The notes: generated from the sequence alone by a model not told the origin. A stretch of DNA of 64,000 bases from Polymorphobacter megasporae (GCF_018982885.2 NZ_CP081848.1:2418001-2482000); one strand, 5' to 3'; positions 54,445 to 63,152 are shown, counted from the first letter of the stretch. Translations and numbers: made by a program.

Positions 54445-55094
54445 GCGAGCAGCGCGAGCAGCGCGGGCATGTCGCCGACGACGGTCTCGGCCCCGGCGGC
54501 GGTGAGTTCGTCGGGAGCATGATAGCCCCAGTCGACGCCGATCGCGCGCGCCCCGGCGGCGATCCCCATGAGCATGTCGAAGCTGGTGTCGCCGATCATC
54601 ACCGTGTCGGCAGGCTCGGCTCCGGCCTGCGCCATCGCCAGCTCTAGCATCGCCGGATGCGGCTTCGACGGGTGGCGGTCGGCGGTCTGGAGGGTGACGA
54701 AATGGTGCGCGATATCGTGGTGCGCGAGGATCAGCGCGAGCCCGCGATCCGATTTACCGGTGGCGACGCCGAGCAGGCAGCCGCGGTCGGCTAGTTCGAC
54801 GAGGCCGTCGCGGATGCCGGGATACAGCGGCTCGACGACGAGCGAGCCTTCGGCACGGAGCCGGTGGTAGGCGTTGCGATACTCGTCGGCGAGGCGGGTC
54901 TGCAGGTCGACTTCGGCGTTGGGCAGCAGCGTCGCCATCGTCTCGAACAGGCTGAGCCCGACGACCTGACGGATGCGGTGCGGATCGGGTGCGGCTACCC
55001 CGACGCGCGCGAAGCTCTCGGTCATCGCCCGGATGATATTGACCTGGCTGTCGACGAGCGTCCCGTCGCAATCGAATACGGCGAGGCGGGTCAC
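54441..55094 (-). CDS. HAD-family phosphatase (phosphoglycolate phosphatase-like)
   Basis: 217 residues from the GTG at 55094, one base after the stop of the upstream pseudouridine synthase gene. HAD motifs: VFDCDGTLVDSQ (nucleophile Asp and general acid), GVATGKSDRG (Ser/Thr), KPHPAML (Lys) and MIGDTSFDMLMG (Asp pair). The cap is of Gph type. A longer open frame to 55268 merely overlaps rlu in another frame. Substrate probably 2-phosphoglycolate or another small phosphoester. Confidence 0.92.
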   Translation of the reverse strand: MTRLAVFDCDGTLVDSQVNIIRAMTESFARVGVAAPDPHRIRQVVGLSLFETMATLLPNAEVDLQTRLADEYRNAYHRLRAEGSLVVEPLYPGIRDGLVELADRGCLLGVATGKSDRGLALILAHHDIAHHFVTLQTADRHPSKPHPAMLELAMAQAGAEPADTVMIGDTSFDMLMGIAAGARAIGVDWGYHAPDELTAAGAETVVGDMPALLALLA

Positions 55095-55095
55095 G

Positions 55096-56196
55096 CTAAG
55101 TGCCGCGCGAGCGCCGTTCGCCGCCGCGTTGCCGCTCGCCCTTACGCGCCTTGCGGCGCGACTTGGCAGCGGCGGCGTCGGCTTTGGCCTTGCCTTCGGG
55201 CGTGTCGACATAGCGGACCTCGTCGAGCGGAACGTCGCCGAGCTCCATGTCGAAACCGAGCATCGCAAAGCTGTCGACCATGTGCGGCGGCAGGTCGGCG
55301 GCGATGTCGAGGGTGCCGCCGTCGGGATGCTCGACGATCAGTCGCCGCGCGTGGAGGTGCATCTTGCGGCTGATGCCGCCGGTCAGGAACGCGTCCTTGC
55401 CGCCGTATTTGGCGTCGCCGACGATCGGGTGGCCAATCGCGGTGGCGTGGACGCGGATCTGATGGGTGCGGCCGGTCAGCGGCTGGAATTCGATCCATGC
55501 GGCCTGGTTCGCGGCGTGGTCGAGGACGCGGTAGCGCGTCTTGGCGTTCTGCCCGGCGTCGGGGTCGACGTGCATCTTCTCGCCGCCGCTGCCGGGCTGT
55601 TTCGACAATGCCGCGTCGATCTCGCCCGCATCGGGCTCGGGCAGGCCGATGTTGAGCGCCCAATAGACCTTGCGCGCGGTCCGCCCCGAAAACGCCTTCG
55701 AGAAGAACGCCGCCGCGCGTGCCGTCCGCGCGAGCAGGAGGACGCCGCTGGTATCCTTGTCGAGCCGGTGGACGAGCTTGGGGCGGTTGGGGAAGCCGAA
55801 GCTCAGCGCATCGAGCAGTCCGTCGACGTGCGTCGTTGTGCCGGTCCCGCCCTGCGTCGCGAGGCCCGGGGGCTTGTTGATGACGATCGCCGCCTTGTCG
55901 CGGTGGATGACGAGGCTCTGCGCGTATTCGATCTCGGCCTGGCTCAGCGGGCGGCGCGGCGCCTCGCCCGGCGCGGTCGACACCGGCACTGCCTCGGGCG
56001 GGGGCATCGTGATCGTCTGCCCGGCGGCGATGCGGTCGCCGGGGTCGGCCTTCTTGCCGTCGAGCTTGAGCACGCCGGTCCGCGCCCAGCGCGAGACAAC
56101 GTTGAAGCTGACATCGGCCATGTGCCGCTTGAACCAGCGGTCGAGGCGGATATCGGCGTCGTCGGGTTCGACAATGAAGTTACGATCGGCGCTCAT
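55096..56196 (-). CDS. RluA/RluC-family 23S rRNA pseudouridine synthase
   Basis: 366 residues: N-terminal S4 domain (DDADIRLDRWFKRHMADVSF, RIAAGQTITMP) and synthase domain with AIVINKPPGLATQGG, catalytic HRLDKDTSGVLLLART, FQPLTGRTHQIRVHATAIGH and PIVGDAKYGG. The C-terminus is a basic Arg/Lys-rich tail (KSRRKARKGERQRGGERRSR), possibly RNA-binding. Its start overlaps the crcB stop by 4 nt, so it is in one operon with crcB, the HAD and ATP12 genes and pccB. It could be RluC-like; exact target base not assignable. Confidence 0.93.
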   Translation of the reverse strand: MSADRNFIVEPDDADIRLDRWFKRHMADVSFNVVSRWARTGVLKLDGKKADPGDRIAAGQTITMPPPEAVPVSTAPGEAPRRPLSQAEIEYAQSLVIHRDKAAIVINKPPGLATQGGTGTTTHVDGLLDALSFGFPNRPKLVHRLDKDTSGVLLLARTARAAAFFSKAFSGRTARKVYWALNIGLPEPDAGEIDAALSKQPGSGGEKMHVDPDAGQNAKTRYRVLDHAANQAAWIEFQPLTGRTHQIRVHATAIGHPIVGDAKYGGKDAFLTGGISRKMHLHARRLIVEHPDGGTLDIAADLPPHMVDSFAMLGFDMELGDVPLDEVRYVDTPEGKAKADAAAAKSRRKARKGERQRGGERRSRGT

Positions 56197-56579
56197 GCCC
56201 GTGCCAGCATGACGCCGGCATAGAGCGCGACTATGCTCCCCGCGACCGACGATACGGCGTACGCCGCCGCGAGCAGCCCGTCGCCGCGGACGATCATGTT
56301 GAACGTTTCGAGGCTGAACGCCGAGAAGGTGGTGAAGCCGCCGAGGACGCCGACGCCGAGGAGTAGCCGCAGCGGCTCGCCGCTGTTCGTCCGGCTTAAG
56401 CTTCCGGCGAGCAGCCCCATCGCCAGCCCGCCGATGATGTTGACCGCCCAGGTGCCGAACGGCAGCCCCGCGCCGAGGTTCTGGTACGCCCAGAGGCCGA
56501 CGAGGTAGCGCAGGGCGGCACCGATCGCGCCTCCCGACATGACGAGGACGAGCGGGGGCAGGGCAAGGAGCGCGTTCAT
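56193..56579 (-). CDS. crcB: Fluoride ion channel CrcB/Fluc
   Basis: 128 residues with four TM helices and Fluc signatures GGAIGAALRYLVGLWAYQ, FGTWAVNIIGGLAMGLLAG and GVLGGFTTFSAFSLETF (the Phe-box and polar track). Exports fluoride; functions as a dual-topology dimer in the inner membrane. No fluoride riboswitch recognised upstream. First gene of the operon that runs through rluA-like, HAD, ATP12 and pccB. Confidence 0.95.
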   Translation of the reverse strand: MNALLALPPLVLVMSGGAIGAALRYLVGLWAYQNLGAGLPFGTWAVNIIGGLAMGLLAGSLSRTNSGEPLRLLLGVGVLGGFTTFSAFSLETFNMIVRGDGLLAAAYAVSSVAGSIVALYAGVMLARA

Positions 56580-56610
56580 ACTGCCGCCGTCTTTAGAGCG
56601 TCACGCGCTT

Positions 56611-57435
56611 TCACGCCACGCCGAATGTCCAGCCCTCGGTGTGGCAGACTTGGTCGAGCCCGGCAGGGTGCCAGACTGCGGGGTCGACGGCGGCGGCACG
56701 CATGCCCGCAGCGGAGATGAGAGCGTCGCCGATATGGTCGGCGAAGGTGTAGGGAAGGTCTTGCGTCGGTGCGCTGCCGAGCCGGGCGAGCGCGGCGTCG
56801 AGTGTCGCCCGGTCGCGGATCTTGCCGCGCACCCCGGCGGCGGCGGCGAACACTGCACAATAGATTTCGGCGAGGACCGGTCCGGTCGCGGGGAGCGGGT
56901 CGAACGGCCACACCGGCACCGGCGTTTTAGCGAGCAGCCGCATCGCCGACAGGCTCGCCTTGCCGCATTGCGACGCGCCGAGCAGGACGAAGCACGACGC
57001 TGGCGATCCCTTGCGCCGCTCGACGACGCGCAGCCGGGCGCGGTCGGCGCGCGGGCCGTCGGCAACACCGGTCCAGAAATGGCGGCGGCGGTGCGCGATA
57101 TAGGCGTGCGCGGCGTGAAACGGATCGTCAGCGGCGATCGCGGCGACCTCCGCCCACAGCGACCGCGCGTCGGGCGGGGAGGGGTCGCCGGGGAAGAAGG
57201 CGGCGGAGTCGGTGAAGGGAAGGGCGAACGAAGCGTCGATACCGATGAGGGTGCGCTCGTCGCGCGCGCTGAATCCGGCGATGAGGTCGAACACCTCGGC
57301 GCGCGACCATGCCCGGTCGCGGGTGAGCAGTTTCGGCGCGGCGGTACCGGTGTCGGCGATGGCGACCGCGATCGCTCGGTGCCGCTCGCCGACCGCGCCG
57401 GTCCAGTCGATCGCGACGAAGCGGTCGAAGGTCAA
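56611..57435 (-). CDS. Conserved hypothetical protein, possible RNase H-like (DUF429-type) fold
   Basis: 274 residues from TTG at 57435, which overlaps the preceding stop (TTGA); an open extension to 57528 lies in another gene's region. The N-terminus FDRFVAIDWTGAVGERHRAI and LIGIDASFALPFTD give two beta strands each ending in Asp, the pattern of an RNase H/actin-like fold as in DUF429 proteins. No TM helix or signal. DUF429 assignment is by resemblance only. Downstream gene is crcB. Confidence 0.65.
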   Translation of the reverse strand: MTFDRFVAIDWTGAVGERHRAIAVAIADTGTAAPKLLTRDRAWSRAEVFDLIAGFSARDERTLIGIDASFALPFTDSAAFFPGDPSPPDARSLWAEVAAIAADDPFHAAHAYIAHRRRHFWTGVADGPRADRARLRVVERRKGSPASCFVLLGASQCGKASLSAMRLLAKTPVPVWPFDPLPATGPVLAEIYCAVFAAAAGVRGKIRDRATLDAALARLGSAPTQDLPYTFADHIGDALISAAGMRAAAVDPAVWHPAGLDQVCHTEGWTFGVA

Positions 57436-57731
57436 TCGACGACGACGAGCCGTGCGCCGCGAGCAATCTCGGCTTCGATATGGCTCAGGTTGTTCGTTAC
57501 CAGCACTGTGATAGCCGCCACGCTGCACGCGTTCTCAGCCTTCATGTTATGCTCGGCAGCGTCAGCGACCTCGAAGTCTTCGTGCGTCAGGAACGAGAAC
57601 TCAGCAACGAGCGTGTCGATCGAGTCGCCTCCGGCCACATATTAAAGTGCATCGATGACCCGAAAGCGCGTTCCCGCAATGCACGGCTTGCCATCGCACA
57701 CGTTCGGATTGGAGCTGATGCGCGGGTTCAT
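57432..57731 (-). pseudogene. DUF433 antitoxin-like gene with an in-frame stop, fused to a toxin-like tail
   Basis: From ATG at 57731 the frame reads MNPRISSNPNVCDGKPCIAG, TRFRVIDAL, then TAA, then YVAGGDSIDTLVAEFSFL, which is the DUF433 domain with one codon mutated to stop. The remainder (AAEHNMKAENACSVAAITVL, VTNNLSHIEAEIARGARLVV) looks like the end of a PIN-like DUF5615 partner after a deletion. A DUF433/DUF5615 pair is a common putative toxin-antitoxin arrangement. Here it is degraded and not functional. Confidence 0.6.
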
Positions 57732-57768
57732 GCGCCTCGATATAGCGCAACCACCCCGCGCCCGCCAC

Positions 57769-58335
57769 TCACGCGCGCTCGTACATCCCTATCAACACGC
57801 CCTTGGCGATGGTGTGATCGACGAGCGCCTCCTCGACCGCGCTCCGCCCCGGGTGCTCGCCCAGGTCGGGGACGGTGTCGAGGGCGAAGACCTGGAAGAC
57901 GTAGCGGTGCTCGCCGTGGCCGGTCGGCGGGTCGCATGGCAGCCAGCCGGTCTTGAGGTACGAATTGCGCCCGGTCGCGACCGACGGCGGCTCGCTCGAC
58001 ACCGCGCCTTCGGCGATCGCGCCGTTGCTGCCGGGCAGGTGATGGACGATCATGTGGACGAGCGGGGCGGGTGTCGGCGAATCGGCGTCCTCGACGATGA
58101 TCAACACCGCTGCCGCGCCAACGGGCACGTCGCTCCACGCCAGCGGCGGCGAGACGCCCTCGCCATCGGCGGTAAAGCGCGCGGGGAGGACGGCCCCGTC
58201 GGTGAACGCCGGGCTGGTCACCGCGATCGCGTGTTCGACCCGCGTCAGCCGCGCGTCGTAATAGACGGTCTTGTCGAGCCCGGGGCGGACGCCCTCGAGA
58301 AGATGGCCGATCGCGGCGGGGACGTTCTCGAGCAC
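57769..58335 (-). CDS. YbhB/YbcL-family (PEBP-like) protein
   Basis: 188 residues from the GTG at 58335 with AAAGG seven bases upstream; a TTG two codons earlier is less well placed. PEBP signatures: SPPLAWSDVPVGAAAVLIIV, EDADSPTPAPLVHMIVHHLP and TGHGEHRYVFQVFALDTV, the ligand-pocket motifs of the Raf kinase inhibitor protein-like family. Bacterial members have no settled function. The gene begins 12 nt after the rarA stop and probably shares its operon. Confidence 0.9.
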   Translation of the reverse strand: MLENVPAAIGHLLEGVRPGLDKTVYYDARLTRVEHAIAVTSPAFTDGAVLPARFTADGEGVSPPLAWSDVPVGAAAVLIIVEDADSPTPAPLVHMIVHHLPGSNGAIAEGAVSSEPPSVATGRNSYLKTGWLPCDPPTGHGEHRYVFQVFALDTVPDLGEHPGRSAVEEALVDHTIAKGVLIGMYERA

Positions 58336-58346
58336 TGGCAAGCCTT

Positions 58347-59690
58347 TCAGTCGTTCGGCTCGTCAACCCCCGGAGCTGCCGCCGGTTGCGCGCGGCGAAG
58401 CGTCGCCCAGTGATCGAGGCGCTCGGCGATCCGCTTCTCGTGGCCGCGGTCTGTCGGGCGGTAGAAGCGCTGCGGGCGCATTTCGTCGGGCCAATAGTTC
58501 GATCCCGAAAACCCGCCTTCGGCATCGTGGTCGTAGGCATAATCCTTGCCGTAACCGAGGTTTTTCATCAGCTTGGTCGGCGCGTTGAGGATATTCGCCG
58601 GCGGCACGAGCGACCCGGTTTCCTTCGCGCTCCGCGTCGCCGCCTTGTGCGCGACATACGCCGCGTTCGATTTCGGCGCGGTCGCGAGGTAGAGGCAGGC
58701 GTGCGCGATCGCCAGCTCACCCTCGGGCGAGCCGAGGAACTCGTAGCTGTCCTTCGCCGCGAGCGTCACCACCAGCGCGTTGGAATCCGCCAGCCCGATG
58801 TCCTCGCTGGCGAAGCGGACCATGCGGCGGAGGAGGTAGAGCGGCTCCTCGCCCGCGGTCAGCATCCGCGACAGATAGTAAAGCGCGGCGTCGGGGTCGG
58901 ACCCGCGCAGCGCCTTGTGCAGCGCCGAAATCAGGTTGTAGTGCCCGTCGCGATCCTTGTCGTAGACCGCGACGCGGCGGTGGAGCAGATCGCGCAAGCC
59001 CTCGGGGGCGAGCGGGGCCTCGACCGCGATCGAGAACAGCGTCTCGGCCTGGTTGAGCAGGAAGCGCCCGTCGCCGTCGGCCGAAGCGACGAGCGCCTCG
59101 CGCGCCTCGGGCGTCAGCGGCAGCGGCTTGTCCTCGACCGCCTCGGCGCGCGCGAGCAGCGTGTCGAGCGCGGCGGTGTCGAGGCGGCGGACGATCAGTA
59201 CCTGCGCGCGGCTCAGCAGCGCGGCGTTCAACTCGAAGCTCGGGTTCTCAGTCGTCGCGCCGACGAGGACGACGGTGCCGTCCTCGACATAGGGCAGGAA
59301 GCCGTCCTGCTGCGAGCGATTGAAGCGGTGTATCTCGTCGACGAACAACAAGGTCTGCTGCCCGGCGCGGGCGGCGGTCTTCGCCTCGGCGAACAGTTTC
59401 TTGAGGTCGGCGACCCCGGCGAAGACCGCTGAAATCCCGACGAAGCGCATGCCAACCGCGTCGGCCAGCAGCCGCGCGATCGTTGTCTTGCCCGTCCCGG
59501 GAGGCCCCCACAGGACGAGCGAGGCAAGCTTGCCCGCCGCCACCATCCGCCCGATCGCCCCCGCCGGGCCGGTCAAATGCTCCTGTCCGACGACGTCGGC
59601 GAGGGTGCGCGGGCGCAGGCGTTCGGCGAGCGGGCTGGCTCCGGCGGCAACCGGCGCGGCGTGGGGAGGGTCGGCGGCGAACAGGTCCAT
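58347..59690 (-). CDS. rarA: Replication-associated recombination protein A (RarA/MgsA ATPase)
   Basis: 447 residues from ATG at 59690 (MDLFAADPPHAAPVAAG). AAA+ ATPase with LVLWGPPGTGKTTIARLLA (Walker A), LLFVDEIHRFNRSQQDGFLP (Walker B plus the RarA-specific HRFNRSQQD), TENPSFELNAALLSR (sensor 1) and C-terminal MVRFASEDIGLADSNALVVT with GYGKDYAYDHD, a tetramerisation part diagnostic of RarA. Acts at stalled replication forks. Length normal. Upstream frame to 59858 is out of family. Confidence 0.96.
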   Translation of the reverse strand: MDLFAADPPHAAPVAAGASPLAERLRPRTLADVVGQEHLTGPAGAIGRMVAAGKLASLVLWGPPGTGKTTIARLLADAVGMRFVGISAVFAGVADLKKLFAEAKTAARAGQQTLLFVDEIHRFNRSQQDGFLPYVEDGTVVLVGATTENPSFELNAALLSRAQVLIVRRLDTAALDTLLARAEAVEDKPLPLTPEAREALVASADGDGRFLLNQAETLFSIAVEAPLAPEGLRDLLHRRVAVYDKDRDGHYNLISALHKALRGSDPDAALYYLSRMLTAGEEPLYLLRRMVRFASEDIGLADSNALVVTLAAKDSYEFLGSPEGELAIAHACLYLATAPKSNAAYVAHKAATRSAKETGSLVPPANILNAPTKLMKNLGYGKDYAYDHDAEGGFSGSNYWPDEMRPQRFYRPTDRGHEKRIAERLDHWATLRRAQPAAAPGVDEPND

Positions 59691-59725
59691 CGACGGGATA
59701 TAGCGGCGGCGGGCCCCGGCGGCGA

Positions 59726-60496
59726 CTACCAGTCGAGATAATCGGCGACGGCAAGCGCGTCGCGGCGGGCACCGCATTCGGCCCAGACATAGCCGGTCAG
59801 AGTCATCCAGATATCGTCGCCGCCATTTGCGTAGACGTCGAGATAGACGTCGCAGCATGCGGCCAACCCGAGGCGCTTGAGGCGAAGCTGCTCGGCCTTG
59901 TAGTCCGACATCGCGGCGGTCGCCGCAGCCAGATAGGCGTTGAGGTTGGCACGCGACACCACCGGCTTTCCGGCACTGAGGAACACCCCCGCAAGCTCGC
60001 CGTGGAGGACGTCGATCACCCGATCAGGGCCGATGTTGATCCGCTGCGGCATCTGCTTGGTATTGCCCGCAAGCCGTTTGACCATCTCGATCAGGTCGAA
60101 GGCGTGGATGTCGCCGCCGTGCCCAGCCGCAAGCCGCGCCCATGCGACCGCTTCGAGGCCGAGATTGCAGAAATGCGCGGCGTCGGTGTTGCGGCACGAC
60201 GTCGAACTGTTGAGCACGACCTTGGGATCGTCCTCGTCGAAGCCCCAGTGGACCGGGTCCTTCGAGCGGAAGCCGCTATCGACCTGGTGCGTCGCGGCGA
60301 CCCTGAACGCGTCGGCGGCGGCGATCTTCACCGCCGGATTGACCACCCCAACGCGGCGGCACAGCGCATCGAGCGCGAAGATGAACATGAAGAAGTGTAC
60401 CGCGCGCTCGCGGGCGTGCATCAGCAGCGCGTTGCCGATCGTGCCGCTGATGTTGACCCCCGACGGCGAGGCGGCGGAATGTTCGCGTGGCGGCAT
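59726..60496 (-). CDS. Hypothetical protein, 256 residues
   Basis: Open frame of coding-like composition, no signal or clear TM helix. An aromatic/hydrophobic helix near residue 35 (AVHFFMFIFALDALCRRVGV) and several conserved-looking Asp/His motifs (FDEDDPKVVLNSSTSCRNTD, AAGHGGDIHAFDLIEMVKRL) are seen. I do not recognise a family. It lies 35 bases upstream of rarA on the same strand, so it may be co-transcribed. A 301-codon plus-strand frame overlapping it (59940-60845) is judged to be its shadow up to 60659. Confidence 0.6.
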   Translation of the reverse strand: MPPREHSAASPSGVNISGTIGNALLMHARERAVHFFMFIFALDALCRRVGVVNPAVKIAAADAFRVAATHQVDSGFRSKDPVHWGFDEDDPKVVLNSSTSCRNTDAAHFCNLGLEAVAWARLAAGHGGDIHAFDLIEMVKRLAGNTKQMPQRINIGPDRVIDVLHGELAGVFLSAGKPVVSRANLNAYLAAATAAMSDYKAEQLRLKRLGLAACCDVYLDVYANGGDDIWMTLTGYVWAECGARRDALAVADYLDW

Positions 60497-60659
60497 CTGC
60501 GGCTCCCCATTCCGGGGGCTGGCGTCCCCGACGCGGACCCTAACCGGTCGAGGTGACAGGTCCGCGACGGACTGTGACCGGCACCAGTCAATTTGTCACG
60601 CATACGAGACGATGATCCGGGCGTTGCTGCTGCGGTATTTACCACGAAAGGTCCACGAC

Positions 60660-60845
60660 ATGGCACGCACCCTGGCCCATTTCACCATCACCGAATCGGG
60701 CGATGATTACCTTCTCCACATCGAGGACGACGCCGGCGAGACGATCGAGATGACCGCGACGTACGATCAGCTCGACCTGCTTGTCGAAGCAATCGACGCG
60801 CATCTTGATGAGGATGCCGAAGAGATGGACGAAGTCGAGGAGTAA
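60660..60845 (+). CDS. Small acidic conserved-looking protein (61 residues)
   Basis: ATG at 60660 with AAAGG nine bases upstream. 61 residues, strongly acidic at the C-terminus (IDAHLDEDAEEMDEVEE). The body MARTLAHFTITESGDDYLLH, IEDDAGETIEMTATYDQLDL predicts a short beta-strand/helix unit. No cysteines or TM helix. It has its own upstream region and a hairpin 16 bases after the stop. Function unknown. A longer in-frame extension to 59940 is not supported. Confidence 0.7.
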   Translation: MARTLAHFTITESGDDYLLHIEDDAGETIEMTATYDQLDLLVEAIDAHLDEDAEEMDEVEE

Positions 60846-60860
60846 TCTGCACAATGTACT

Positions 60861-60898
60861 CGCGCCCCTCGATCAAAATTCACTCGATCAGGGGCGCG
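60861..60898. terminator. Hairpin between convergent genes
   Basis: CGCGCCCCT pairs with AGGGGCGCG (9 bp), with an inner GATC/GATC extension after a bulge. It is placed after the small acidic gene and within the last codons of the TonB-like gene on the other strand. Confidence 0.55.
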
Positions 60899-61691
60899 GT
60901 TCGTCCGCGTCGGGCACGCGGGGCTGGACGAGAACATAGGTGCCGAAGCTAACGTTGCGCAGCTTGCCAGCCTCCACGGCCTCATAAGGTGCGCTGAGAA
61001 GCTCTTCGAATGAACTGCACGGATCGTCGATAGCGCGTCCGTTCACATTATTCTCGACAACAACGCAATCGCTGACCGATCCGTTGGGGTTCACTGTCCA
61101 GACCACACCCAGACTTGTCCGAAGCTTGCCAAGTTGTGCCATAGATGGCGCAACGAGACTGCCGACCTGCCGGGTTGTAACTAGGGTAATTGTCGCATCG
61201 CTTGCTGGATCGTCGCCGGTGAGCTGGAAGATATGGTTGCCGATATTTCGCCGACAGTCAGTTATCGGCAAGATCTTGTCGACACCGTTCGATTGACCCG
61301 CACATTTTTCGATTGTGCCATCGCCAGCCAATGTCATCGTGACGATATCGGTAAGATCATTCAGCGGGGTATGGGCATTGATCGACCAGCGGACTGCGCC
61401 GATCGTTTCAACTTCTACCGCGACTCCCGCGCTTGAATGACCGGGCGCAAAGCGAAGCCGGGCGAGAGCTAGTTCGCACGTTTGTGCATCGAGCTCGGCG
61501 TCGCCCGGTTCTGGTATTGTGCAGTTGTGCGGAACACCATCGGTGTCCACCTTGAGATGAAAGACGACGCGAGCTTCCCGACCTAGCCGCAACGCGGCCT
61601 TCGGATAGTCGTCCTCACCGACGGTCATCGCCGCAAGCGGCCGCGGTCCAATGGCGACCGCGGACGCTAGCGCGAGGATGAACGTGATCAT
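60888..61691 (-). CDS. Periplasmic protein with two TonB C-terminal-like domains
   Basis: 267 residues with an N-terminal signal peptide (MITFILALASAVAIGPRPLA). The first half resembles the TonB C-terminal domain (EDDYPKAALRLGREARVVFH, KVDTDGVPHNCTIPEPGDAE, LALARLRFAPG). The second half has a weaker repeat of the pattern with paired cysteines (WTVNPNGSVSDCVVVENN and a late DDPCSSF). Neither the TM anchor nor the proline-rich linker of a true TonB is present, so it is not an energy transducer by itself. Such secreted TonB-domain proteins are common in sphingomonads; function unknown. Confidence 0.75.
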   Translation of the reverse strand: MITFILALASAVAIGPRPLAAMTVGEDDYPKAALRLGREARVVFHLKVDTDGVPHNCTIPEPGDAELDAQTCELALARLRFAPGHSSAGVAVEVETIGAVRWSINAHTPLNDLTDIVTMTLAGDGTIEKCAGQSNGVDKILPITDCRRNIGNHIFQLTGDDPASDATITLVTTRQVGSLVAPSMAQLGKLRTSLGVVWTVNPNGSVSDCVVVENNVNGRAIDDPCSSFEELLSAPYEAVEAGKLRNVSFGTYVLVQPRVPDADEPRP

Positions 61692-61709
61692 GCGGCCGAT
61701 ACCTCATGA

Positions 61710-62312
61710 TCAGTCTTCGGCGGGAGCCTCAGACGGCGCATCCGCCATGTCGCTCGGCAGAGTGCCGGGCTCGGCGTTCGGGTCGAAGGCTTCGGTGAAG
61801 CCGGCGTTGTCGCGCTCGAACATGTCGGCCGAGACGTTGACGCCCTTCGCCTGAAGCTCGGCCTCTTCGGGCGAACGGGCGATGTTGACCGTGACCGTCA
61901 CCGAGACCTCGGGGTGGAGCGAGATCTTGACCGAGTAGACGCCGAGCGCCTTGATCGGCTTGTCGAGAACGACCTGGTTGCGCGTGACGTGCGCGCCGTC
62001 GGCGGTCAGCGCTTCGGCGAGGTCGCGGGTGGCGACCGAACCATAAAGCTGGCCGGTGTTCGACGCCTGGCGGATGAGGATGATCGACTTGCCATCGATC
62101 GACTTCGATTCCTCCATCGCGATGTCGCGACGGCCGGCGTTCTCGGCCTCGATGTGCGCGCGGTTCGCCTCGAAGCGCTTCTTGTTCGCTTCGGACGCAC
62201 GGAGCGCCTTGTTGTTGGGGAGGAGGAAGTTGCGGGCGAAACCGGGCTTCACATTGACGACGTCGCCGATGTTGCCGAGCTTTTCGACGCGCTCGAGAAG
62301 GATCACATCCAT
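61710..62312 (-). CDS. rplI: 50S ribosomal protein L9 (bL9)
   Basis: 200 residues beginning [20 protein letters not shown] with [18 protein letters not shown], the diagnostic L9 N-domain, and the long helix linking to the C-domain. Longer than the 149-residue E. coli protein by an acidic C-terminal tail ([20 protein letters not shown]), usual for this group. Third gene of the rpsF-rpsR-rplI operon, 13 nt after rpsR. Confidence 0.98.
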   Translation of the reverse strand: MDVILLERVEKLGNIGDVVNVKPGFARNFLLPNNKALRASEANKKRFEANRAHIEAENAGRRDIAMEESKSIDGKSIILIRQASNTGQLYGSVATRDLAEALTADGAHVTRNQVVLDKPIKALGVYSVKISLHPEVSVTVTVNIARSPEEAELQAKGVNVSADMFERDNAGFTEAFDPNAEPGTLPSDMADAPSEAPAED

Positions 62313-62325
62313 GAGTATCTGATCC

Positions 62326-62550
62326 CTACTTCACGAGGAACGGCAGCAGGCCGATGTGGCGGGCGCGCTTGATCGCCTGGGCCAGCTCGCGCTGCTTCTT
62401 GCCGCTGACGGCGGTGATCCGGCTCGGCACGATCTTGCCACGCTCGGAGACGAAGCCCTGCAACAGGCGCACGTCCTTGTAATCGATGACGGGGGCATTC
62501 GGACCCGAGAAGGGGCACGACTTGCGACGGCGGAAAAAGGGACGACCCAT
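62326..62550 (-). CDS. rpsR: 30S ribosomal protein S18 (bS18)
   Basis: 74 residues: [60 protein letters not shown] and [13 protein letters not shown], complete and typical. Pairs with S6 on the 30S platform. Lies between rpsF and rplI. Confidence 0.98.
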   Translation of the reverse strand: MGRPFFRRRKSCPFSGPNAPVIDYKDVRLLQGFVSERGKIVPSRITAVSGKKQRELAQAIKRARHIGLLPFLVK

Positions 62551-62565
62551 AGTGTGATACTCCCT

Positions 62566-63075
62566 TTAAGCCGCGCGCGGGCGGAAGCCGCCGCCACGAT
62601 CGCCGCCACCACCGCCGCCGCCGAAGCCGCCGCCGCCGCCGCGCTCACCGCCGAAACCGCCGCTGCGCGGACGGTCGCCGCGATCGCCACGGTCGGGCCG
62701 GTCGCCGCGCGGGCGGTCGCCGTCACGGCTCTCGCGGTCGCGCTCACGGCTCTCGTTGCGGCGCATCATCGCCGACGGGCCTTCTTCCATCTCGTCGACG
62801 CGGACGGTCATGAAGCGGAGGATGTCCTCGCTCAGTCCGACCTGGCGCTCGAGCTCGGTGATCGCCGCCGCGGGGGCGTCGATGTTGAACATGACATAAT
62901 GCGCCTTGCGGTTCTTCTTGATCCGGTAGGCGAGGGAGCGGAGGCCCCAATATTCGTTCTTCGCGACGCGACCGTCGTGATCGGTGATGATCTTGGTGAA
63001 GGCTTCGCTCATCGCATCGACCTGGGCATTGGCCAGGTCCTGACGCGCGAGGAAGACATGCTCGTACATCGGCAT
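62566..63075 (-). CDS. rpsF: 30S ribosomal protein S6 (bS6) with RG/G-rich tail
   Basis: 169 residues from ATG at 63075, with AGGAG about ten bases upstream; a second ATG (63069) is close. The S6 core is complete in the first ~100 residues ([32 protein letters not shown]). The remaining ~65 residues are a low-complexity Arg/Asp-Gly tail of repeated [14 protein letters not shown] and [16 protein letters not shown] type, ending in FRPRAA. Tails of this kind, but usually shorter, occur in other alphaproteobacterial S6 proteins. Cotranscribed with rpsR and rplI. Confidence 0.96.
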   Translation of the reverse strand: MPMYEHVFLARQDLANAQVDAMSEAFTKIITDHDGRVAKNEYWGLRSLAYRIKKNRKAHYVMFNIDAPAAAITELERQVGLSEDILRFMTVRVDEMEEGPSAMMRRNESRERDRESRDGDRPRGDRPDRGDRGDRPRSGGFGGERGGGGGFGGGGGGGDRGGGFRPRAA

Positions 63076-63152
63076 GTGTTGGTGTTCTCCTATGGCCGAT
63101 CGTCGACGCCGCGCTGTGCGACGCCTCTCCGGCTGGCTGCTGAAACGGCGAA

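Noticed and set aside
56580-57000. Fluoride riboswitch in front of crcB
   Set aside because: The space upstream of crcB is the end of the hypothetical gene at 56611; there is no room for the conserved fluoride aptamer and no matching motif.
59940-60659. Long plus-strand extension in front of the small acidic protein
   Set aside because: It is antisense to the 256-residue hypothetical gene and lacks protein-like features; the ribosome site supports ATG 60660.
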